Shown: positions 1 through 10,628 of the stretch, one piece after another
Position numbering within the stretch: position 1 is the first letter of the stretch
Layout: each line of letters begins with the position of its first letter
Made by a program: the position numbers and the translations under genes
Notes under the pieces: generated by a model
Databases searched by the model: none
What the model saw: the letters and a program-made list of their open reading frames with translations, nothing else
Told to the model about the DNA's origin: nothing
From: Streptomyces hygroscopicus
Lineage (GTDB): Bacteria > Actinomycetota > Actinomycetes > Streptomycetales > Streptomycetaceae
Length of the DNA stretch: 64,000 nucleotides
Reading direction: 5' to 3'
Assembly: GCF_026168105.1 (NCBI RefSeq)
Contig: NZ_LBMW01000031.1
Coordinates: 1-64,000 of the forward strand

Positions 1-38
1 TTCGACGCACCATTCGACACCGGATGTTAAAGATCAAG

Positions 39-902
39 TTAGGAGACGACGTCCTTGCGCGCGAAACCGCGGAAGGCCAGCGCGAACAGCACGAGCGCGT
101 AAGTGATGGAAATTGCCGTGCCCTGGATCATGCCGGACCACTCCGGGCGCGGCTGGACGGCGTCGGCCCAGGCGAACTGCCAGTGCGAGGGCAGGAAGTC
201 GCGCCAGTGGCCGAGAGCCGTCACCGCGTCCAGCACGTTCCCCACGATGGTGAGTCCGACCGCGCCGCCGACCGCGCCCAGCGGCGCGTCCGTCCTGGTC
301 GAAAGCCAGAACGCGAGCCCCGCGGTGACCAGTTGGGACACAAAGATGTACGCCACCACGACGACGAGCCGCTGGGCCGCCGTGCCCGGGGAGACGGCGC
401 CGCCCGTGGGCAGCTCCAGTGGCCCCCAGCCGTAGGCCGCCGTACCCACCGCCAGCGCGACGACCGGCAGGAGCACCATCGCCGCGAGACTCATGCCGAG
501 CCCGACCGCGAGCTTGGACCACAGCAGCCGGGCACGCGGGACGGGCGCCGCGAGCAGATAGCGCAGCGAGGACCAGTTGGCCTCGGAGGCGACCGTGTCA
601 CCGCAGAACAGGGCGACCGGGATGACGAGCAGGAACCCGGCGGAGACGAAGAGGTTCATCGCGGCGAAGTTGGCACCGGACGCGGTGGCCGTGTCCATGA
701 GCGTCACCCGGCCGTTGCGGTCGGCCGGCTGGCCGCCGATGGCGAAGGCGACGACCAGCACGAACGGCAGTACGGCCAGGATGGCGCCCATGACGAGCGT
801 ACGGCGTCGCTTCAACTGCCTGACGAGCTCGACGCGCAGCGGCAGTGTCCGCCGCGCCCGGTACCCGTCGGCCGTCTCCGTCCGCTCGGCGAGCGCACTC
901 AT
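39..902 (-). CDS. ABC transporter permease, partner of the hydrolase-ABC fusion
   Basis: A 287-residue integral membrane protein with about six hydrophobic segments; the first follows a basic N-terminus at about residues 38-58. It resembles the ABC-2 type permeases that pair with CcmA-like ATPases. The ATG start overlaps the stop of the upstream hydrolase-ABC fusion gene by 4 nt (ATGA), so the two are almost certainly translated together and form one export complex, with the ATPase domain of the fusion protein supplying energy. The substrate cannot be read from the sequence. It ends with a TAA stop, which is unusual in this GC-rich genome. Confidence 0.88.
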   Translation of the reverse strand: MSALAERTETADGYRARRTLPLRVELVRQLKRRRTLVMGAILAVLPFVLVVAFAIGGQPADRNGRVTLMDTATASGANFAAMNLFVSAGFLLVIPVALFCGDTVASEANWSSLRYLLAAPVPRARLLWSKLAVGLGMSLAAMVLLPVVALAVGTAAYGWGPLELPTGGAVSPGTAAQRLVVVVAYIFVSQLVTAGLAFWLSTRTDAPLGAVGGAVGLTIVGNVLDAVTALGHWRDFLPSHWQFAWADAVQPRPEWSGMIQGTAISITYALVLFALAFRGFARKDVVS

Positions 903-3850
903 GCGGAACCTCCGATCAGGGTGAGGAAGGCGTCCTCGAGACGCCGGTGGGGGCCGAGCGAGGCCACCGGGACCTCGAGCCGCACCAGTTCGACGAGCAG
1001 CCGGGCGGCGGCCGCGGAGCCGACGGCGTCCGCCTCGGCGGCGGGGGGCCCCGCGTCCGACGTCTCCTCCCCGACGGACTCGACAGTGGCTCCGACGGTC
1101 TCGACGGTGGCCGAGACCGTCGTCACCGTCCGTGGGGCGCTCCCGGTCGTGGCATCGCGCACGGCGGCGTCGGCACCCGCTCCGGCGGTCTCGACGGTGG
1201 CCGAGACTGTGGCCGAGACCGTCGCGGTCGCCCGGGCGACCGGCGCCCCACCCAGAACCTCCACGGTGCGCGGTCCGCCGCCCAGGACGTCCAGGGCACC
1301 CGGCCCGTCGGCGCTCGGTACGCCGAGCGGTGCGAGGCGCACGAGCAGTCCGCCCTCCGTGCGTACCGTCGACTCCACCCCGGGCAGCGCGGCCACCTTC
1401 TCCACCAGCGGGTCGGAGATGTCGCTCGCCAGTCCCACGAGCAGGGTGTCGCCGGAGCCCACGATCTCGTCCACCCGTCCCGCCTGGACCAGTCGGCCGC
1501 GGTCCATGACCACCAGATGCGTGCAGGACTGTTCGACCTCCGCCAGCAGGTGGCTGGAGACGATGACCGTGCGGCCCGCCGCCGCGTACCGGATCATGAC
1601 CTCGCGCATCTCACGGATCTGCGGCGGGTCGAGGCCGTTGGTCGGTTCGTCGAGGATCAGCAGGTCCGGCAGGCCGAGCATCGCCTGGGCGATCGCGAGG
1701 CGCTGGCGCATGCCCTGGGAGTACGTGCGCACGGCGCGGTCCAGGGCGTCGCCCAGTCCCGCGATCTGCAGCGCCTCGTCCAGATGTGCGTCCTCGGGCG
1801 GGCGGCCCGTGGCCCGCCAGTACAGCTCCAGGTTCTCCCGGCCGGACAGGTGCGGCAGGAAGCCCGCGCCCTCCACAAAGGCTCCCACCCGTGACAGCAC
1901 CGGGGCGCCCGGGCGGATCGCATGGCCGAAGACCCGGATCTCGCCGCCGTCCGGGCTGATCAGGCCCATGAGCATGCGCAGGGTCGTCGTCTTGCCCGCG
2001 CCGTTCGGCCCCAGCAGGCCAAGCACCTGGCCCCTCTCCACACGGAAGGAGAGGTCCTTGACCGCGTACCGCTCCGCCGACCTCGCGTACCGCTTGCTCA
2101 AGTCCGTGATCTGCAGCGGGACATCGGCGAGCGCGGGGTCGGGCGCCGATGCCGTCGCGCGGCGGCGGCGCGTCAGCAGCAGGGCCGCCGCGCTCACCGC
2201 TCCGGCGAGTGGGAGCCACCAGACCCAGGCCGGGAGCGAGGCGGGTGCGGTCGTCACGTCCTGTGCCGTCGGTACCTGCAGGCCGCCCTTCAGGGAGACC
2301 GTGTAGGTGGCGGGCGCCGCCGGGGACGCATAGCCGAGGTCCGTCGAGGCCAAGGCCAGCCGCAGCCGGTGGCCCTTCTGTACGTCGTGGTCTACGGCGG
2401 GCAGCGTCAGCGTGACGTCCTTGCCGTCCTTCGCGCCCGTGACCCGCACGGGGGCGACCAGTTGCGAGGGCAGCACCTGGGTGCCGCGCGGGCCGACGTC
2501 GTACACCTTTCCGAAGAGCACGGCGTCGTCGCTCGTCGACGTCACATGCACGGTCACCGTGGGCGAGCCGGTGATCCACAGGTCGTTCCGCAGGGGCCGG
2601 GAGTCGAAGTGCGCGTACTGCCCGGGGAAGTCGAGGGAAACCCCGATGCCCAGCGACGACAGCTGGGACAGGCCGCCCGAGCCGCCGAGGCCGGGGAGCG
2701 CCGAGACGGCGGGCGGGCTCGCGCCCGCCGGGTTGGTGAAGCGCTGCTCGCGGCCGCTGAGCGCGACGGTCCGCCGCCCGCTCTCCAGCCCGGGGTACAC
2801 GTCCCCGCCGGCACCCTTCAACTGGACCGAGCCGTCCGTGGAGCGGATGCCTCCGGTGCGGGTGATACGGAAGGCGGGCCCGGTGTCGACGCCCTTCTCG
2901 TCCTTCAGATAGCGGTCGAACCACGCCGTGACGCGCGCCTGGACGCGGCTTGTCTCCATGTCCCCGCCGTCGTGCCCGCCCGCGATCCAGTCGACGTCCA
3001 CCGGCGCCCGGTTGGCCCGGATCGCCCTGGCCGCCGCGTCCGCCTGGCCGAGCGGGAACAGCGAGTCGGACTGGCCCTGGACGAGGAGTGTGGGCACCTT
3101 GATGTCCTTGCCGACGGCGGACGGCGAGCGCGCCTCGAGCAGGGCGCGCGCCTGTGCGTCGGGGATCCCGGACTCCGCGACCCGGTCGTACATCCGGCAC
3201 AGCTCGTCGATGAACCTGCCGCAGCCTCCGCCGGAGTTCATGAAGACGCCGGCCCACAGCTTCTTGAACACGCCGTTCGGGAACAGGGCGTCCGCCAGGT
3301 TCCAGTACGTGATCGCCGGGGCGATCGCGTCCACCCTGCGGTCGTACCCGGCGGCCAGCAGTGAGATCGCACCGCCGTAGGACGCGCCGGTGACGCCCAC
3401 GCGCGGATCGCCCGGCTTGTCCAGCAGGACCTCCGGGCGCCGGGCCAGCCAGTCGACGAGCCGCGAGACATCGGCGACCTCACCCCTGGGGTCGTTCAGC
3501 CCGATCTTGCCCGTCGACCTGCCGAACCCGCGCGCCGACCAGGTCAGCACCGCGTACCCGTCCCGGGCCAGTTGCTCCGCCTGGGCCCTGACGTCGTCCT
3601 TGCTGCCGCCGAAGCCGTGCGCGACCAGGACGGCCGGGCGGCGGCCACCGGATTCGGAGGTGAAGTACGACGTGTCGATGCGCACCCCGCCGCCCATGTC
3701 CATGACTCTGTCGGTGCGGTGCACGGCAGGCGCGTCGTCGGACGCGACGGCCGTCCACGTACCGACACCGGCCAGCACGAGGACGATCGCGGCCACGGCG
3801 GCCACGATCCCTCGGGGCAGCCCCCGGACCGCGGGCAGTCGAAGATCCAT
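899..3850 (-). CDS. Fusion protein: S15/CocE-type alpha/beta hydrolase, jelly-roll domain, TM, ABC ATPase
   Basis: A 983-residue protein. Order of parts: N-terminal TM (about 14-32); alpha/beta hydrolase with oxyanion-side HGFGGS (about 78-83) and nucleophile elbow GASYGG (Ser157), followed by the acid (QSDSLF) and His (GGHDGG) motifs; a PepX_C-like beta domain ending near residue 535; a second TM (about 538-560) followed by a run of Arg; then a complete ABC ATPase with Walker A GPNGAGKTT near 613, signature YSQGMRQ, Walker B LLILDEPTNGLD and a switch His. The two TMs should place the hydrolase outside the cell and the ATPase inside. The C-terminal regulatory part carries a Thr/Val/Ala-rich repetitive insert (TVSATVSATVET type). 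It overlaps the permease gene by ATGA. The hydrolase may process the exported substrate; that is inference. Confidence 0.9.
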   Translation of the reverse strand: MDLRLPAVRGLPRGIVAAVAAIVLVLAGVGTWTAVASDDAPAVHRTDRVMDMGGGVRIDTSYFTSESGGRRPAVLVAHGFGGSKDDVRAQAEQLARDGYAVLTWSARGFGRSTGKIGLNDPRGEVADVSRLVDWLARRPEVLLDKPGDPRVGVTGASYGGAISLLAAGYDRRVDAIAPAITYWNLADALFPNGVFKKLWAGVFMNSGGGCGRFIDELCRMYDRVAESGIPDAQARALLEARSPSAVGKDIKVPTLLVQGQSDSLFPLGQADAAARAIRANRAPVDVDWIAGGHDGGDMETSRVQARVTAWFDRYLKDEKGVDTGPAFRITRTGGIRSTDGSVQLKGAGGDVYPGLESGRRTVALSGREQRFTNPAGASPPAVSALPGLGGSGGLSQLSSLGIGVSLDFPGQYAHFDSRPLRNDLWITGSPTVTVHVTSTSDDAVLFGKVYDVGPRGTQVLPSQLVAPVRVTGAKDGKDVTLTLPAVDHDVQKGHRLRLALASTDLGYASPAAPATYTVSLKGGLQVPTAQDVTTAPASLPAWVWWLPLAGAVSAAALLLTRRRRATASAPDPALADVPLQITDLSKRYARSAERYAVKDLSFRVERGQVLGLLGPNGAGKTTTLRMLMGLISPDGGEIRVFGHAIRPGAPVLSRVGAFVEGAGFLPHLSGRENLELYWRATGRPPEDAHLDEALQIAGLGDALDRAVRTYSQGMRQRLAIAQAMLGLPDLLILDEPTNGLDPPQIREMREVMIRYAAAGRTVIVSSHLLAEVEQSCTHLVVMDRGRLVQAGRVDEIVGSGDTLLVGLASDISDPLVEKVAALPGVESTVRTEGGLLVRLAPLGVPSADGPGALDVLGGGPRTVEVLGGAPVARATATVSATVSATVETAGAGADAAVRDATTGSAPRTVTTVSATVETVGATVESVGEETSDAGPPAAEADAVGSAAAARLLVELVRLEVPVASLGPHRRLEDAFLTLIGGSA

Positions 3851-3965
3851 GCGTCAACGGTAAAGGCCCCCACCGACATCCGGGGCAGCCACCGGGCTGA
3901 ACTGAGGCCCATCCCACGGATGTAGGGGCCTGATGCCGCATACCGCAGCCGTGGTACGAAGGCCC

Positions 3966-4382
3966 ATGGAGATTCGCCGTGCCACCACTGCCGCCGAAGT
4001 GGCCTCCGCCGAGCACCTCTTCGACCATCCCGTCCGTCCCGAGTGGGCGGAGCGCTTCCTGGCCGCGGCCGGGCACCATCTCCTTCTGGCCTACGAGGAC
4101 GGCCAGCCGTCGCCCGTCGGCTTCGTCAGCGGCGTCGAGACCATCCACCCCGACAAGGGCACCGAGATGTTCCTGTACGAGCTGGCGGTCGCGGAGCCGT
4201 ACCGGCGCAGGGGAACCGGACGGGCGCTGGTCCGGCGCCTCGCCGCGCTCGGCCGCGAACGCGGTTGCTACGGCATGTGGGTGCTGGTCGACACCGGCAA
4301 CGACGTCGCCCTCGCCGCCTATCGCAGTGCGGGCGGCAAGGGCGACGGGACGTGCACCGTGGTGACGTGGGACTTCACCTGA
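3966..4382 (+). CDS. GNAT-family N-acetyltransferase, AAC(3)-I-like
   Basis: A 138-residue single-domain GNAT protein. The acetyl-CoA loop is visible as VAEPYRRRGTGRALV at about residues 77-91 (R/Q-x-x-G-x-G/A pattern). The order of motifs (FLYELAV, RRRGTG, VLVDTGNDVALAAY) resembles aminoglycoside 3-N-acetyltransferases of type I, but substrate specificity cannot be inferred; many such Streptomyces proteins have no known substrate. The start at 3966 is preferred over 3933 because GAAGG lies just upstream. The last 18 codons and the stop lie inside a perfect 92-bp tandem duplication, so the C-terminal coding end is repeated out of context downstream. It converges on an amino-acid permease gene. 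Confidence 0.85.
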   Translation: MEIRRATTAAEVASAEHLFDHPVRPEWAERFLAAAGHHLLLAYEDGQPSPVGFVSGVETIHPDKGTEMFLYELAVAEPYRRRGTGRALVRRLAALGRERGCYGMWVLVDTGNDVALAAYRSAGGKGDGTCTVVTWDFT

Positions 4383-4401
4383 GTGCCCGCGGACGGGCTC
4401 A
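4380..4401. terminator. Bidirectional hairpin between convergent genes, copy 1
   Basis: TGAG and CTCA form the outer stem and CCCG/CGGG the inner stem, with a 2-nt bulge and a CGGA loop. The left arm begins with the acetyltransferase TGA; the right arm contains TCA, the permease stop in the other direction. No T-run follows. A terminator role is inferred from position. Confidence 0.5.
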
Positions 4402-4471
4402 GACCTGTGCGTCTCGCAGTGCGGGCGGCAAGGGCGACGGGACGTGCACCGTGGTGACGTGGGACTTCACC

Positions 4472-4493
4472 TGAGTGCCCGCGGACGGGCTCA
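4472..4493. terminator. Bidirectional hairpin between convergent genes, copy 2
   Basis: Second copy of the stop-codon hairpin, created by the 92-bp tandem duplication. This copy holds the stop that the permease actually uses (TCA at 4491-4493). Confidence 0.5.
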
Positions 4494-5888
4494 GACCTGT
4501 GCGTCCTCCGGGATCGACACCAGCCAGCGGGTGTCGCGGCGCGGGCGGAGGTAGAGGGCCCAGTAGAGGGTGGCCACCGCCGTGATGCCGCCGGTCCACA
4601 GCAGGTAGCTCGTCTCCTGCTGGCTGAGGATGTACGCCAGGACCGCGATCAGCAGGACCGGCATCGCGGGCCACAGCGGCATCCGCCAGGCGGGCGTCGT
4701 CGTGTGCGCGCCTCGCCGGGCGAGCAGGGCGGCGACCGCGACGAGCAGGTACATGCCGGTCACCGAGACGCCCGTGACGCCGTACAGGGTGTCCAGGTTG
4801 ACGAAGCACAGCAGCGCGCCCGGGACGCCGACGACAAGGGTGGCGACCCACGGGGAGCCGAACCGCCCGAGCTTGGCGAGGCCGTTGTTGACGGGCTCCG
4901 GCCAGGCCTTGTCGCGGGCCGAGGCGAACAGCACGCGGGAGTTCTGGATCACCATGACGATGCCCGCGTTGATGATCGCGAGGGCCACGCACAGGCTGAC
5001 GAAGGTGCCGACGGCCGAGTTGGACCAAGCGGTGACCATGCTGCTGATGTCGCCGCCCGTCAGCGCCTTCACATCGGGGGCGCCCATGGTGATCGCGACG
5101 ACCGGGACCAGGATGACGACCGAGGAGATGGCGAGGGTGGCGAGGACCGTGCGGGCGACGTTGCGGCGCGGGTTCTCCAGTTCCTCGGAGAGGTAGACGG
5201 CGGTCGAGAAGCCCTGGGTGACGAAGAGGGCGATGGCGAGGCCGGAGACCACCAGCATGGCGGTCACGGTGTCCGTGTGCCCGCCGGATCCGGTCACCTG
5301 CATCGAGACCAGGCTGCCGAGGCCGCGCCGGCTGTGGGTGAAGCCCAGGACGGCCACGACGCCGGCCGCCACCACCTCGAGGACCAGGAAGATGCCGGTG
5401 ATCCAGGCGTTGGCGCGCAGGTCCAGCAGACCGGCGAGGGTGGCGAGCAGCATGACCCCGGCGCCCGTCATCGCAGGGTCGAGATGGACGACGGGGGCGA
5501 GGTAGTCCGCCGTGCCCATCGCGATCACCGGCGGGACGATCACGACGACCAGCAGGGACAGCACGAAGACCAGCCACCCGGCCAGCCGTCCCGCCAGCGT
5601 CGACACCATGGCGTACTCGCCGCCCGCGCTGGGGACGAGGGTGCCGAGCTCCGAGTAGCAGAACGCCACGGCGATGCAGAGGAGGGAGCCGATAGCGATC
5701 GTGAGGGCGGTGGCGGTGCCCAGTGAGCCGAACAGGTCGGGCACGACCACGAACAGCGTGGAGGCGGGCGTCACGCATGACAGGGTGAGCAGGGTTCCGC
5801 CGATGACGCCGATGGAGCGCTTCAGCTTCTGGGGACTGTGCGATGGCTCGATGACGGCGTTCTCGACAGGGCGGAGCGTGTCGGTCAT
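4491..5888 (-). CDS. APC-superfamily amino-acid permease
   Basis: A 465-residue polytopic membrane protein with about twelve hydrophobic segments. The N-terminal pattern KRSIGVIGGTLLTLS, with TPASTLF shortly after, is typical of APC amino-acid permeases (first TM helix with the unwound Gly-rich substrate site). The conserved SAGGEYAMV (helix 3 region) and EELENPRRN loop are present. It is probably a proton-coupled importer of an amino acid or amine; the substrate is not deducible. No catabolic partner gene is adjacent. It converges on the acetyltransferase, and its final codons lie in the second copy of the 92-bp duplication. Confidence 0.88.
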   Translation of the reverse strand: MTDTLRPVENAVIEPSHSPQKLKRSIGVIGGTLLTLSCVTPASTLFVVVPDLFGSLGTATALTIAIGSLLCIAVAFCYSELGTLVPSAGGEYAMVSTLAGRLAGWLVFVLSLLVVVIVPPVIAMGTADYLAPVVHLDPAMTGAGVMLLATLAGLLDLRANAWITGIFLVLEVVAAGVVAVLGFTHSRRGLGSLVSMQVTGSGGHTDTVTAMLVVSGLAIALFVTQGFSTAVYLSEELENPRRNVARTVLATLAISSVVILVPVVAITMGAPDVKALTGGDISSMVTAWSNSAVGTFVSLCVALAIINAGIVMVIQNSRVLFASARDKAWPEPVNNGLAKLGRFGSPWVATLVVGVPGALLCFVNLDTLYGVTGVSVTGMYLLVAVAALLARRGAHTTTPAWRMPLWPAMPVLLIAVLAYILSQQETSYLLWTGGITAVATLYWALYLRPRRDTRWLVSIPEDAQV

Positions 5889-6267
5889 GCGGCGGTTCCG
5901 ATCGATTCGTGCGAAAGATGGTTGGTCGGGAGCGCTATCGCCTCCGGCGGCTCTCGTCGTACGTCACTTCGTCCGCTCCCGGCGCTGAATGGAACCCCGA
6001 CGAAAACCGCTGCGTCAATGGGCATTCATCTACGGAATTCGCAGTCAAAACATGATCAACTTCATGATTGCGTGGCGAGAAGTCCGTTCACCCGGCTGCT
6101 TTCGGTTGTGCGGGAACCGTACCTTCCGCGCAGAAATTCACGAATACCGTCCGGACTCCGGACACCGCACCGGTGTCGCGAGCGTGCTCCGTCCCGGTCG
6201 CACCGTTGTCGGTGGGCCCCGCTAGAGTCGCCGTTCACAACCGAATCACAGCAGTGGGGTGGGACAG
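5889..6267. other. Divergent intergenic region without a gene
   Basis: About 380 bp between the permease and the lipoprotein gene, relatively A/T-rich around 5985-6075. It should hold promoters for both genes. I see no convincing RNA, repeat or conserved reading frame; short open frames here lack ribosome-binding sites and codon bias. Confidence 0.5.
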
Positions 6268-7113
6268 ATGAGACTGCGGCACACCGCGGCCTGGGTGGGG
6301 ATCACGGCGGCGGCGCTGATGGCGACGTCCGCGTGCGACGCGGAGAGTGCGAAGACTGCGGCCAAGGCGGTCGACAACGCCGACAGGATCATGGCGGCGC
6401 TGGCGCGTGCGACCGACCGGACCGAGAACCTGGGTTCCGCCGAGGTCAGGATGACGACCGAGATGCCGACGACCGGACCGATCACCATGAACGGCACCTA
6501 CTCCTGGGGCCATGGCTTCGCGTTCGACGTCGAGACGGACACCAAGGCCGTGCGGATGCAGCGGGTGCACGCCGCCGCGAAGACCCGCATGCTGTTCGTG
6601 GACGGCGCCTACTACTACCAGATCGACCCGCAGCCCTCCGGCCCGCTCAAGGGCAAGGAGTGGATGAAGATAGACGCGTCGGCGGTGTTCGGAGACAAGG
6701 GCGCCCAGGCGTTCCAGGGGAACTCCGGCAGCGGCAGCCCGGCGGCCGCCATGCGGGGCCTGAAGTACGCCAACAACGTCGACGACCTCGGCAGGGAGAC
6801 CGTCGACGGGCAGAGCGCGACCCACTACCGGGCCGTGGTCGACCAGGCGCACATGGGCAAGTTCAAGGAGGCCTACGGCGACCAGAACAGCGTCTTCGGT
6901 GCGCTGACCGGCGGCGCCGACTCGATCACCATGGACGTCTGGGTCGGCGCCAAGGACCTCCCGGTCCGTTTGAACGAGCGGATCGGCAGCGCGACGGTGT
7001 CGATGGACTTCGAGAAGTTCGGCGCCACGGCCGAGATCAAGGCCCCGCCCGCCGCACAGACCGGTGACGTCACCGAGCAGCTCAAGAAGGCCCGCGCCCA
7101 GCAGCAGGGCTGA
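6268..7113 (+). CDS. Secreted lipoprotein, LppX/LprG-like fold probable
   Basis: A 281-residue lipoprotein. The signal peptide is basic (MRLRH), then hydrophobic, and ends in a lipobox-like ATSAC with Cys23 as the lipidation site. The mature part alternates short beta-strand-like segments (RMTTEMPTTGPITMNGTY, HYRAVVD) and resembles actinobacterial LppX/LprAFG-type lipoproteins, whose half-barrel binds lipids. The function here is unproven. An in-frame GTG lies 9 nt upstream, but the G-rich ribosome-binding site spaced correctly for ATG 6268 favours the shorter form. It is followed by a strong hairpin and appears monocistronic. Confidence 0.8.
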   Translation: MRLRHTAAWVGITAAALMATSACDAESAKTAAKAVDNADRIMAALARATDRTENLGSAEVRMTTEMPTTGPITMNGTYSWGHGFAFDVETDTKAVRMQRVHAAAKTRMLFVDGAYYYQIDPQPSGPLKGKEWMKIDASAVFGDKGAQAFQGNSGSGSPAAAMRGLKYANNVDDLGRETVDGQSATHYRAVVDQAHMGKFKEAYGDQNSVFGALTGGADSITMDVWVGAKDLPVRLNERIGSATVSMDFEKFGATAEIKAPPAAQTGDVTEQLKKARAQQQG

Positions 7114-7151
7114 ACCGGCCCGGCAGCAGGGCCGAACCCGGTCCGGACAAG

Positions 7152-7188
7152 ACGGTGCCCCGCCCCGAGGGGAGGGGCGGGGCACCGT
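7152..7188. terminator. Strong bidirectional terminator hairpin
   Basis: Perfect 15-bp stem (7152-7166 with 7174-7188) closed by a 7-nt GAGGGGA loop. It lies between the lipoprotein gene and the convergent iolA gene, so it can terminate both. Confidence 0.85.
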
Positions 7189-7194
7189 ACGGCC

Positions 7195-8697
<1,503 letters not shown>

Positions 8698-8711
8698 GCC
8701 CAAGAACTCCT

Positions 8712-10628
8712 TCACAGATGGCGGCGTCGGGTCGAGACGTGCCGGTCGTACTCCTCGCGCGCCTTGACCGCCGACGGTCGGGTCGCGGTCTCGGCCACGG
8801 GTACATCCCACCAGGCCTGCGCCGGGGGCGCGCCCGACACAGTGTCTGCGGTTTCGGTCTCCACGTAGACACATGTGGGAGTGTCCGCGTCGCGCGCCTC
8901 GGCCAGGGCTGCACGCAGCTCGCGCACGGTCTTCGCGCGCAGCACGCTCATGCCGAGGCTGGCCGCGTTGGCGGCAAGATCCACGGGCAGCGGCGCCCCG
9001 GTGTACGTGCCGTCCTCGGACCGGAAGCGGTAGGCGGTGCCGAAGCGCTCGGCGCCCACGGACTCCGACAGTCCGCCGATGGACGCGTAGCCGTGGTTCT
9101 GCACGAGCAGGACCTTGATCGCTGTCCCCTCCTGCACGGCCGTGACGATCTCCGTCGGCATCATCAGATAGGTGCCGTCGCCGACCAGAGCCCACACGGA
9201 CCGGTCGGGCGCCGCCATCTTCACACCGATCGCGGCCGGGATCTCGTAGCCCATGCACGAGTAGCCGTACTCGAGGTGGTACTGGTCGCGGGAGCGGGTC
9301 CGCCACAGCTTGTGCAGATCGCCGGGGAGCGAACCCGCCGCGTTGATGACGATGTCGGACTCGTCCACCACGGCGTTCAGCGCGCCGACGACCTGCGGCT
9401 GCGTCGGCCGTACGTCGGGCTCCCCGGCCGCGAAGCAGGCGTCGGCCCGCTGCTCCCAGCGCTCCTTGTCCTCGGTGTACGCGGTGACGTACGCGGCGTC
9501 GACGCGGTGGTCGTGCAGTTGCAGCGCCTCGGTCAGTTGCTCCAGACCGCTGCGCGCGTCGGCCACCAGCGGCAGACCGGAGAGCTTGTGACTGTCGAAC
9601 GGGGCGATGTTGAGGTTGAGGAAGCGCACGCCGGCAGCGGCGAAGAGGGTGCCGGAGGCGGTGGTGAAGTCGGTGTAGCGGGTGCCGACGCCGATCACCA
9701 GATCAGCGGTGCGGGCCAGTTCGTCCGCGGTCGCGGTGCCGGTGTGGCCGATGCCGCCGACGTCCTGCGGGTGGTCCCAGCGCAGCGAGCCCTTGCCGGC
9801 CTGGGTGGAGGCGACCGGCACGCCGGTGGCCTCGGCGAACTCCGCGAGGGCGTCCTCGGCGCGGCTGTGGTGGACGCCGCCGCCCGCCACCACGAGCGGA
9901 CGCCGGGCGGCACGGATCGCGTGGACGGCCTCGGCGAGTTCGACCGGGTCGGGGCCCGGACGGCGCACCGTCCAGGTCCGCTCGGCGAAGAAGTCCTCCG
10001 GCCAGTCGTACGCCTCCGCCTGCACGTCCTGCGGCAGCGCGAGGGTGACCGCGCCCGTGTCGACCGGGTCGGAGAGCACGCGCATCGCCTGGAGAACTGC
10101 CGGGATCAGCGCCTCGGGCCGGTTGATCCGGTCGAAGTATCTCGACACCGGGCGCAGACAGTCGTTGACGGACACATCGCCGGCGTGTGGGACCTCCAGC
10201 TGCTGGAGCACCGGGTCCGCCGGGCGGGTGGCGAAGACGTCGCCGGGCAGCAGCAGGACGGGGATGTGGTTGATCGTGGCGAGGGCGGCACCCGTGACCA
10301 GGTTGGTGGCGCCGGGCCCGACGGACGTCGTCACGGCGTGTGCGGACAGCCGGTTCGACTGCCGGGCGTAGCCCACCGCCGCGTGCACCATCGACTGCTC
10401 GTTGCGGCCCTGGTGGTACGGCATCACGGGGGACCCGGAGGGCGTCCCTCCGGCAGACACGGCACCGTACTCGACCAGCGCCTGCCCAAGGCCCGCGACG
10501 TTGCCGTGGCCGAAGATGCCCCAGGTGGCGCCGATCAGGCGGCGGCGCACCCCGTCGCGCTCGGTGTACTGGGCGGCCAGGAAGCGTACGAGCGCCTGAG
10601 CGGTCGTGAGCCTCGTCGTCGCGGTCAT
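8712..10628 (-). CDS. iolD: 3D-(3,5/4)-trihydroxycyclohexane-1,2-dione hydrolase (ThDP enzyme)
   Basis: A 638-residue member of the thiamine-diphosphate enzyme family. The N-terminal pyrimidine-binding domain shows ATWGIFGHGNVAGLGQAL; the central domain carries GVGTRYTDFTTASG; the C-terminal ThDP motif is GDGTYLMMPTE...NHGY near residue 482 onward. It opens the ring of trihydroxycyclohexanedione to 5-deoxy-glucuronate, the third step of myo-inositol catabolism. The ATG overlaps the iolB stop as ATGA, indicating translational coupling. The ring-opening assignment is secure because IolB and IolC, the next enzymes of the path, are encoded just upstream. Confidence 0.94.
   Translation of the reverse strand: MTATTRLTTAQALVRFLAAQYTERDGVRRRLIGATWGIFGHGNVAGLGQALVEYGAVSAGGTPSGSPVMPYHQGRNEQSMVHAAVGYARQSNRLSAHAVTTSVGPGATNLVTGAALATINHIPVLLLPGDVFATRPADPVLQQLEVPHAGDVSVNDCLRPVSRYFDRINRPEALIPAVLQAMRVLSDPVDTGAVTLALPQDVQAEAYDWPEDFFAERTWTVRRPGPDPVELAEAVHAIRAARRPLVVAGGGVHHSRAEDALAEFAEATGVPVASTQAGKGSLRWDHPQDVGGIGHTGTATADELARTADLVIGVGTRYTDFTTASGTLFAAAGVRFLNLNIAPFDSHKLSGLPLVADARSGLEQLTEALQLHDHRVDAAYVTAYTEDKERWEQRADACFAAGEPDVRPTQPQVVGALNAVVDESDIVINAAGSLPGDLHKLWRTRSRDQYHLEYGYSCMGYEIPAAIGVKMAAPDRSVWALVGDGTYLMMPTEIVTAVQEGTAIKVLLVQNHGYASIGGLSESVGAERFGTAYRFRSEDGTYTGAPLPVDLAANAASLGMSVLRAKTVRELRAALAEARDADTPTCVYVETETADTVSGAPPAQAWWDVPVAETATRPSAVKAREEYDRHVSTRRRHL

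Larger units (their letters stand above)
4322..4505. repeat. Perfect 92-bp tandem duplication covering two convergent gene ends
   Basis: Bases 4322-4413 and 4414-4505 are identical and abut. Each copy holds the 3' end of the acetyltransferase, the intergenic hairpin and the last codons of the permease. 92 is not a multiple of three. The duplication leaves both genes with intact ends: the acetyltransferase stops in copy 1 and the permease stops in copy 2. The absence of any mismatch suggests a very recent event or an assembly or sequencing artefact. Confidence 0.95.

Noticed and set aside
24..2306. Long plus-strand open frame opposite the hydrolase-ABC gene
   Set aside because: A GC-skew shadow: Arg/Pro/Gly-rich translation with no motifs, antisense to two clearly real genes.
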